Shown here in pieces: positions 55,796 through 60,216 of a stretch of DNA of 60,216 nucleotides. Origin of the DNA: Mycobacterium sp. (GTDB lineage: Bacteria > Actinomycetota > Actinomycetes > Mycobacteriales > Mycobacteriaceae); the NCBI RefSeq assembly GCF_019247635.1, contig NZ_JAFBAR010000078.1, positions 1-60,216 on the forward strand, read 5' to 3'. Both the position numbers and the translations under genes were made by a program. The notes under the pieces are model-generated. The model did not search any database, was not told the origin of the DNA, and saw only the letters and a list, made by a program, of their open reading frames with translations. Position 1 is the first letter of the stretch. The number at the start of each line of letters is the position of its first letter.

Positions 55796-57009
55796 AGCAC
55801 CTCCTCGGCGCGCAATTCCTCGAGCTCCTCGGCGGTCTTGCCCAGCAGCCCGCCATAGACGTCGTCGTTGTGCTGGCCCGGTCGCGCCGGGCCGGCGTTG
55901 CGGACGCGGCCCGGCGACTCGGACAGCACCGGAACGACACCCGGTCCGAGGACGGCGCGCCCGACCCGTTCGTCGAAGTGTTCGACCAGCATGTCGCGGG
56001 CGCGTAGCTGCGGATCGTTGACCACCTCGGCGACCGTGTTGATCGGTCCGGCGATCACGCCTGCGGCAGAAAGGGTTTCGATGATCTCTGCGGGTTGGCG
56101 CTCGGCGGCCCACGCGCCGATGATCTTGTCCAGTTCGTCCTGGTTTCGGCCCCGCGCGACGTGCGTTGCGAAGCGGTCGTCGGCGATCAACTCCGAGCGT
56201 CCCATCGCCTGGCAGAGTCGGGCGAACACGGTGTTCTGGTTGGCCGCGATCACCACCCAGGACCCGTCGGCGCTGCGGTAGATGTTGGACGGCGCGATAC
56301 CCTCCAGCCGGGTGCCCGACGGTCCGCGCACCACCCCACCCAGGTCGTAATCCGGAATCGTGGATTCCTGTACGGCCAAACATGATTCGGTCAGCGCGAC
56401 GTCCACCACCTGGCCGTGCCCGGTGACGCTGCGGCGGTACAGCGCGGCCAGCGCGCCCTGGGCGCCGAACATGCCGGCCAGGCTGTCGCCCAGCGACAGC
56501 GCGAGCCGGGGCGGCGGCCCGCCGGGGAAGCCGTTGAGGTGACGCAGCCCGCTGGCGGCCTCGGCCACCGAGGCGTAACCCGCCTTGTGCGCGTCGGGCC
56601 CGGTCTGGCCGTAACCCGAGACGCGGACCAGGATGATGCCCGGATTGCGTTCGCTCAGCACGTTATAGCCGAGGTTCCACTTTTCCAGCGTGCCCGGCCG
56701 AAAATTCTCCACCACGATGTCGGACTTCTCGACGAGTTCCAGGAAGAGGGCCCGGCCGCGCGGCCGGCGCAGGTCCAGCGTGATCGCCCGCTTGTTGCGG
56801 GCGTGCACCGTCCAGAACACGTGCTGGCCGTCGAGTTCGGCCTGCCCCCAGGTGCGCAACGGATCGGGGGCGCCGGGCGGCTCCACCTTGATGACGTCGG
56901 CGCCCATGTCGCCGAGCAGCCGGCCGGCGAACGGACCGGCGATCAGGGTGCCCAGTTCGAGCACCCGGACGCCGTCCAGCGCACCGGCGGGGTTTGATCC
57001 CGAGGTCAT
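55792..57009 (-). CDS. CaiB/BaiF family (class III) CoA-transferase
   Basis: A 405-aa type III CoA-transferase. LELGTLIAGPFAGRLLGDMG and GADVIKVEPPGAPDPLR at the N terminus; HARNKRAITLDLRRPRGRAL; catalytic Asp in LALSLGDSLAGMFGAQGALA; and C-terminal RNQDELDKIIGAWAAERQPA. It would load the free acid substrate of the pathway with CoA from a donor thioester, so no ligase is needed. ATG 57009 directly abuts the hydrolase stop at 57010. Confidence 0.9.
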   Translation of the reverse strand: MTSGSNPAGALDGVRVLELGTLIAGPFAGRLLGDMGADVIKVEPPGAPDPLRTWGQAELDGQHVFWTVHARNKRAITLDLRRPRGRALFLELVEKSDIVVENFRPGTLEKWNLGYNVLSERNPGIILVRVSGYGQTGPDAHKAGYASVAEAASGLRHLNGFPGGPPPRLALSLGDSLAGMFGAQGALAALYRRSVTGHGQVVDVALTESCLAVQESTIPDYDLGGVVRGPSGTRLEGIAPSNIYRSADGSWVVIAANQNTVFARLCQAMGRSELIADDRFATHVARGRNQDELDKIIGAWAAERQPAEIIETLSAAGVIAGPINTVAEVVNDPQLRARDMLVEHFDERVGRAVLGPGVVPVLSESPGRVRNAGPARPGQHNDDVYGGLLGKTAEELEELRAEEVL

Positions 57010-58194
57010 TCACCCGCTCGCGAAGTCGTGGCGGATCAGCCAGTCGCTGACGATGTCGACGGCCTGGCGCAGCTTGTCCCGCTGGTCTGGACCCGCGTAA
57101 TAGTGTGTGGCACCGGGAATTTCGTACATCTCCTTGTCGGGATGCCCGATCGCCTCGAAGAGCCGACGGGTGTGGCTGGGTGTGCAGGCATCATCGCCCA
57201 GGTTACCGATCACCAGCGCGGGGATCGCGACGTCCTTGCCGCACACCACGCCGTCACCCCGCGCGTCGTCATAACTCCACTGCGACAGCCAGCCCCGCAG
57301 GGTCGAGAAGCGGGCCAGCCCAACCGGGCCCATGTTCACCACCCGCGGATCGCCGAGGTAGCAGGTGCCCGGCGTGCGTTCGTTGGGGTCGACGGCCGGA
57401 TCCAGCCAGCGCGGGTCGGCCATGGTGCCGTGCACCACGAACCCGAACTCGTCCTGCGGGCGGCCTGCGGCCCGCAGTGCGGCCAGCTTGTCTTTGACCC
57501 AGGCCGTGATCCGGCGGTTGCGATCGATCTGCTCCTGCCGGTACCGGGACAGAAACTCCTCGCTGTAGGGCGGCTGGTTGGGGTTGTCCGGGTTATACAA
57601 GTCCAGCTCGGGATCCCGCTGGGACGGGTCCGACTCGTCGAGAATGGACGCGTCCAGCCACTCCGTCAGCGTGCCGTGCCGGCTGATGTGCGCGGCGAGC
57701 AGCATGATGCCGTCGGCGGCGGGCAGCTCGAGCTGGGTCAGGTCGGGCCCGTCGCCCGACGGGCTGGACGTGATGGTCGCGTGCTGGGCCTGCTGCTGGT
57801 AGAACACCGACAGCGAGCCGCCGCCGCTCCAGCCGGCCAGCACCACCTTCTGATAACCCAGCCGGTTCTTGGCGTCCTTGATGCATTCACCGAGGTCCTC
57901 GACCACCTTCTCCATCAGCAACGCCGAGTCCGTGCCGCGGAACCGGCTGTTGCAGTAGATGACGTGGTGGCCGGCGCGGGCCAGCGCGTTGATCATCGGC
58001 AGATAGGCACCGCCGCCGATCGGGTGCATGAAGACCAGCACGGTGTCCGACGGCCGGTCCTTGGGCTTGAGCAGATAGCTCTCCAGCACGGTGATTTCGG
58101 CCAGGCCGCCGTACACGTCGCGCACACCGGAATTGTTCTGGAAGGCAACGAGATAGGGGATTCGGTCGTAGTCGTGCTTCACGGCCTGTTTCAT
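57010..58194 (-). CDS. alpha/beta hydrolase in the catabolic cluster
   Basis: About 394 aa. Oxyanion region TVLVFMHPIGGGAYLPMINA, nucleophile elbow LAGWSGGGSLSVFYQQQ (GWSGGG, Ser near residue 120), acid in VIGNLGDDACTPSHTRRLFE and catalytic His in EIPGATHYYAGP. A large cap (about residues 150-290) marks it as an enzyme with a bulky substrate, for example a lactone, ester or ring-cleavage product. ATG 58194 overlaps the dioxygenase stop by ATGA. No signal peptide. Confidence 0.85.
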   Translation of the reverse strand: MKQAVKHDYDRIPYLVAFQNNSGVRDVYGGLAEITVLESYLLKPKDRPSDTVLVFMHPIGGGAYLPMINALARAGHHVIYCNSRFRGTDSALLMEKVVEDLGECIKDAKNRLGYQKVVLAGWSGGGSLSVFYQQQAQHATITSSPSGDGPDLTQLELPAADGIMLLAAHISRHGTLTEWLDASILDESDPSQRDPELDLYNPDNPNQPPYSEEFLSRYRQEQIDRNRRITAWVKDKLAALRAAGRPQDEFGFVVHGTMADPRWLDPAVDPNERTPGTCYLGDPRVVNMGPVGLARFSTLRGWLSQWSYDDARGDGVVCGKDVAIPALVIGNLGDDACTPSHTRRLFEAIGHPDKEMYEIPGATHYYAGPDQRDKLRQAVDIVSDWLIRHDFASG

Positions 58195-59297
58195 GCGTGT
58201 TGTCCCAGGTCGTGCGCCAGCACTTCGGCAGACGGCGTCAGTCGCCGGCGGGTGTCGACGGCGATCACCTGCCAGTCCACCCGCGAGTACTCGTCGAACT
58301 TGCGCCGCGTACGTTCGCGCGCCTTCTCCGGGGCGCCGTGGTGAACTCCTTGCGGCGCATGGGAAATCAACCCGGGTGGCATCGGGATGCCGTAGAGCGA
58401 ACCGCCGTGGAAGAAGGCGATCTCGTCGTAGTCGACGTTGCGGTGGTACCACGGCGTGCGTTCGGTGCCTTGGACACCTTCAGCCGGCTTCGGCAAAAAA
58501 TTCATCACGTAAACGCCGGTGGCCTGCATGAACAGATGCACCGTCGGTGGCAGATGCACGCTGTCCGAGGCGATCACGTTGTAGTCGGCGATGTTGAAGG
58601 TGAACGCGAAGTTGTCGCCGCGCCAACCCTCCACGTCGATCGGATTGTGTTGGTAATACAGCGTTGTCGGGCCGCCGTCATGCATCAGCCGGACCTCGTA
58701 CTCGTCGCGACCGGCCAATGCCAAGGTGTCGTCGATGGGGCTCGGCTCGGGAATGACGGCCTGTGACGGGTCGAACGGGAAGTGCCGGCCCAGCTGCCCG
58801 GGCGGGGGTACCCGGAACTCGTCGGTGGCCTCGACCATCAATAAAGTGGTTTCGCCGTCGGGTATTTGGCGCCAGGTACACGCCTTCGGGATGTAAACCC
58901 AGTCGCCCTCTCGATAGCGCAGCGGCCCGAACTCAGTCTCCAGCAGACCGGCGCCCCGGTGCACAAAGCACAGCAGATCCCCGTCGACGTGACGGGTGTA
59001 GAACGGCATCGGCTCGTGGCGGCGGCTCAGCAGAATTCGGCAGTCGGGGTTGCTGAACATCAGCAGTGGCCCACCGGCGGCGTCGGTGGCATCGCTGGGT
59101 TTGAGTTCGCTGGACAGCACGTCGATGGGGCGCAGTGGGCCGACGGCCCGGTACGCGGTGGGGTCGTGGCGACGGTAGATGTTGGCGGTCCGCCCGGTGA
59201 AACCGCCCCGCCCCAGCTCGTCGTCCTTGAGTCCGTCGAGGTCTGCATGCAGCCGTCGTGGAGTCTTGCCTTTTCGCAGGTGGATGAAGGATTCCAT
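58191..59297 (-). CDS. homogentisate 1,2-dioxygenase-like cupin
   Basis: A 368-aa protein of the homogentisate dioxygenase superfamily (Fe(II) ring-cleaving cupin). The metal-site region reads WYHRNVDYDEIAFFHGG (His and Glu ligands) and APQGVHHGAPEKA (second His). The N-terminal half has the matching jelly roll (RHEPMPFYTRHVDGDLLCFV, FGPLRYREGDWVYIPKACTW). It is shorter than true HmgA (about 440 aa), so the substrate may be another dihydroxy-aromatic acid; I infer, but cannot prove, ring cleavage. ATG 59297 with GGGGAG 5 nt upstream. First gene of the leftward cluster. Confidence 0.82.
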   Translation of the reverse strand: MESFIHLRKGKTPRRLHADLDGLKDDELGRGGFTGRTANIYRRHDPTAYRAVGPLRPIDVLSSELKPSDATDAAGGPLLMFSNPDCRILLSRRHEPMPFYTRHVDGDLLCFVHRGAGLLETEFGPLRYREGDWVYIPKACTWRQIPDGETTLLMVEATDEFRVPPPGQLGRHFPFDPSQAVIPEPSPIDDTLALAGRDEYEVRLMHDGGPTTLYYQHNPIDVEGWRGDNFAFTFNIADYNVIASDSVHLPPTVHLFMQATGVYVMNFLPKPAEGVQGTERTPWYHRNVDYDEIAFFHGGSLYGIPMPPGLISHAPQGVHHGAPEKARERTRRKFDEYSRVDWQVIAVDTRRRLTPSAEVLAHDLGQHA

Positions 59298-59389
59298 GCT
59301 GACTCCCCGGACCTTTCGACAGAAAACTGAAAGTGACATTACGTTTTCTTTTTGCGAATCACAAGAGGCGCCACGCTCCTACGCAGCGA
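59298..59389 (-). promoter_or_regulatory. promoter region of the catabolic cluster with candidate operator
   Basis: A 92-bp AT-rich gap (unusual for this window) between the NHL gene and the dioxygenase start. CTTTC (59313-59317) and GAAAG (59329-59333) form a 5-bp inverted repeat with an 11-nt spacer, close to the start codon and well placed for repression by the TetR encoded in the cluster. A clear -10/-35 pair was not identified. Confidence 0.35.
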
Positions 59390-60216
59390 CTAACCCGCCG
59401 GCAGCTTGAGTATCCGGTTGTTGTCGCCGTCGGTGACATAGACATTGCCCGCCGCATCGACCGCGACCCCGACGGCATTTTTGAGGCCGCTGAACGGCAG
59501 CGCGGTTTGGGTGGTTGCGCCTGTCGCGAGTTTGACCACCCGGGTGTTGCCGTAGTCGACGACGTAGACGTCGCCCGCGGTGTCCGCCGCCACCCCCCAG
59601 GGCGAACGCAGGTCGGTGAAGGGCAACACCGTCGGGGTGCTCGAGCCGGCCGGCAGCTTGAGCACCCGGTTGTTGCCGTAGTCGGTGGCGTAGACGTTGC
59701 CCGCGGTGTCCACCGCGACCCCGTGGGGCGTGTCGAGTCCGGCGAACGGCAACACGGTCTGGGCGGTCCCACCCGCCGGCAGTTTGAGCACCCGGGCGTT
59801 CGAGTTATCGGCGACGTAGACGTTGCCCGCCGCGTCCACCGCCACCCCGAAGGGCCCCTGGAGTCCGCTGAACGGCAGCACGCTCGGGACGAGCGCGCCC
59901 GGTGTCAGCTTGAGCACCCTGTTGTTGCCCCAATCGGCGACGTAGACGTTGCCGGTGGGGTCCACCGCCACCCCGGCGGGGCTGCTGAGCCCGCTGAACG
60001 GCAGCAGGCGCGGGGTGCCCGTGCCGGCCGGCAAATTGGACACGCTGTTGCCGCTATCGGTGACGTAGACGTCGCCCGCGGCGTCGACAGCCAGCCCGTG
60101 GGGGTCGGTGATTCCGGTGGCGAGGACGACCTGGGCCAAGTAGGTCGTGTGCGTCGCCGGGGTCGAGGCGGGTGGGGCCTGGGTTGAGGTGGGGGCGGCT
60201 TGGGTGGGGGTGGAGG
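59390..60216 (-). CDS. NHL-repeat six-bladed propeller, C-terminal part of a PknD-like protein (5' end cut)
   Basis: About 275 codons up to the right edge, with the frame still open. A Thr/Pro/Ala-rich linker (STPTQAAPTSTQAPPASTPA) is followed by six NHL repeats of about 42 residues, each with a core like GVAVDAAGNVYVADNSNARV and LKLPAG. This matches the extracellular sensor domain of mycobacterial Ser/Thr kinase PknD, in which linker, propeller and stop follow a transmembrane helix. The kinase and membrane helix would lie beyond the window. An independent secreted NHL protein cannot be excluded. Blades are very similar to one another at the DNA level. Confidence 0.85.
   Translation of the reverse strand, partial: STPTQAAPTSTQAPPASTPATHTTYLAQVVLATGITDPHGLAVDAAGDVYVTDSGNSVSNLPAGTGTPRLLPFSGLSSPAGVAVDPTGNVYVADWGNNRVLKLTPGALVPSVLPFSGLQGPFGVAVDAAGNVYVADNSNARVLKLPAGGTAQTVLPFAGLDTPHGVAVDTAGNVYATDYGNNRVLKLPAGSSTPTVLPFTDLRSPWGVAADTAGDVYVVDYGNTRVVKLATGATTQTALPFSGLKNAVGVAVDAAGNVYVTDGDNNRILKLPAG

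Overview
The window is GC-rich actinobacterial DNA from a mycobacterium, most likely a slow-growing non-tuberculous species near the M. avium complex or M. kansasii. The evidence is a PPE-family gene, a hemophore-like secreted protein, a PknH-type sensor-domain protein, a 13E12-type HNH remnant, and a long block in the gene order of M. tuberculosis Rv3171c-Rv3143 (aofH, Rv3169, Rv3168, Rv3167c, moxR3 cluster, nuoN-nuoA, PPE, orphan response regulator). That synteny is recalled from knowledge of the M. tuberculosis map, not computed. Nearly all genes are tightly packed, many with ATGA, GTGA or TGATG stop/start overlaps.

Left part (1-21.7 kb), accessory and metabolic: the 5' part of an arylsulfatase, a GAP/Sap-type membrane protein, small secreted and zinc-ribbon proteins, a very large hybrid kinase/receiver/PP2C phosphatase/anti-sigma-type ATPase with its STAS antagonist, a thioesterase followed by a decayed acyl-CoA ligase remnant, a type III glutamine synthetase, a diguanylate cyclase, class I aldolase, topoisomerase IB, a hemophore-like protein, a sensor-domain membrane protein, CysQ, a luciferase-like monooxygenase followed by a cytochrome P450 stub, and a Tat-exported amine oxidase.

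Middle part (21.8-50.7 kb), conserved core: an alpha/beta hydrolase, aofH, Rv3169-like and Rv3168-like genes and their divergent TetR regulator. A short non-syntenic insert follows (SDR, HNH remnant, VOC protein). Then comes a five-gene MoxR/DUF58/membrane-protein operon, converging on a complete 14-gene nuoA-N operon for proton-pumping NADH dehydrogenase. A 10-bp tandem repeat lies between nuoA and a divergent PPE gene, and an orphan response regulator follows. Complex I is thus flanked by two candidate Nuo modulators.

Right part (50.7-59.3 kb), one leftward catabolic cluster: homogentisate-dioxygenase-like cupin, alpha/beta hydrolase, class III CoA-transferase, HMG-CoA-lyase-like aldolase, TetR, acyl-CoA dehydrogenase, APH-fold kinase, DUF6285 protein, NTF2-like protein and YceI protein. 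The dehydrogenase + kinase + DUF6285 trio resembles the levulinate LvaC/LvaA/LvaB module, which phosphorylates and then eliminates a 4-hydroxyacyl-CoA. This is my main candidate for an undescribed pathway. The window ends inside a six-bladed NHL propeller, probably the sensor domain of a PknD-like kinase. No tRNA, rRNA, CRISPR array or intact mobile element was recognised.
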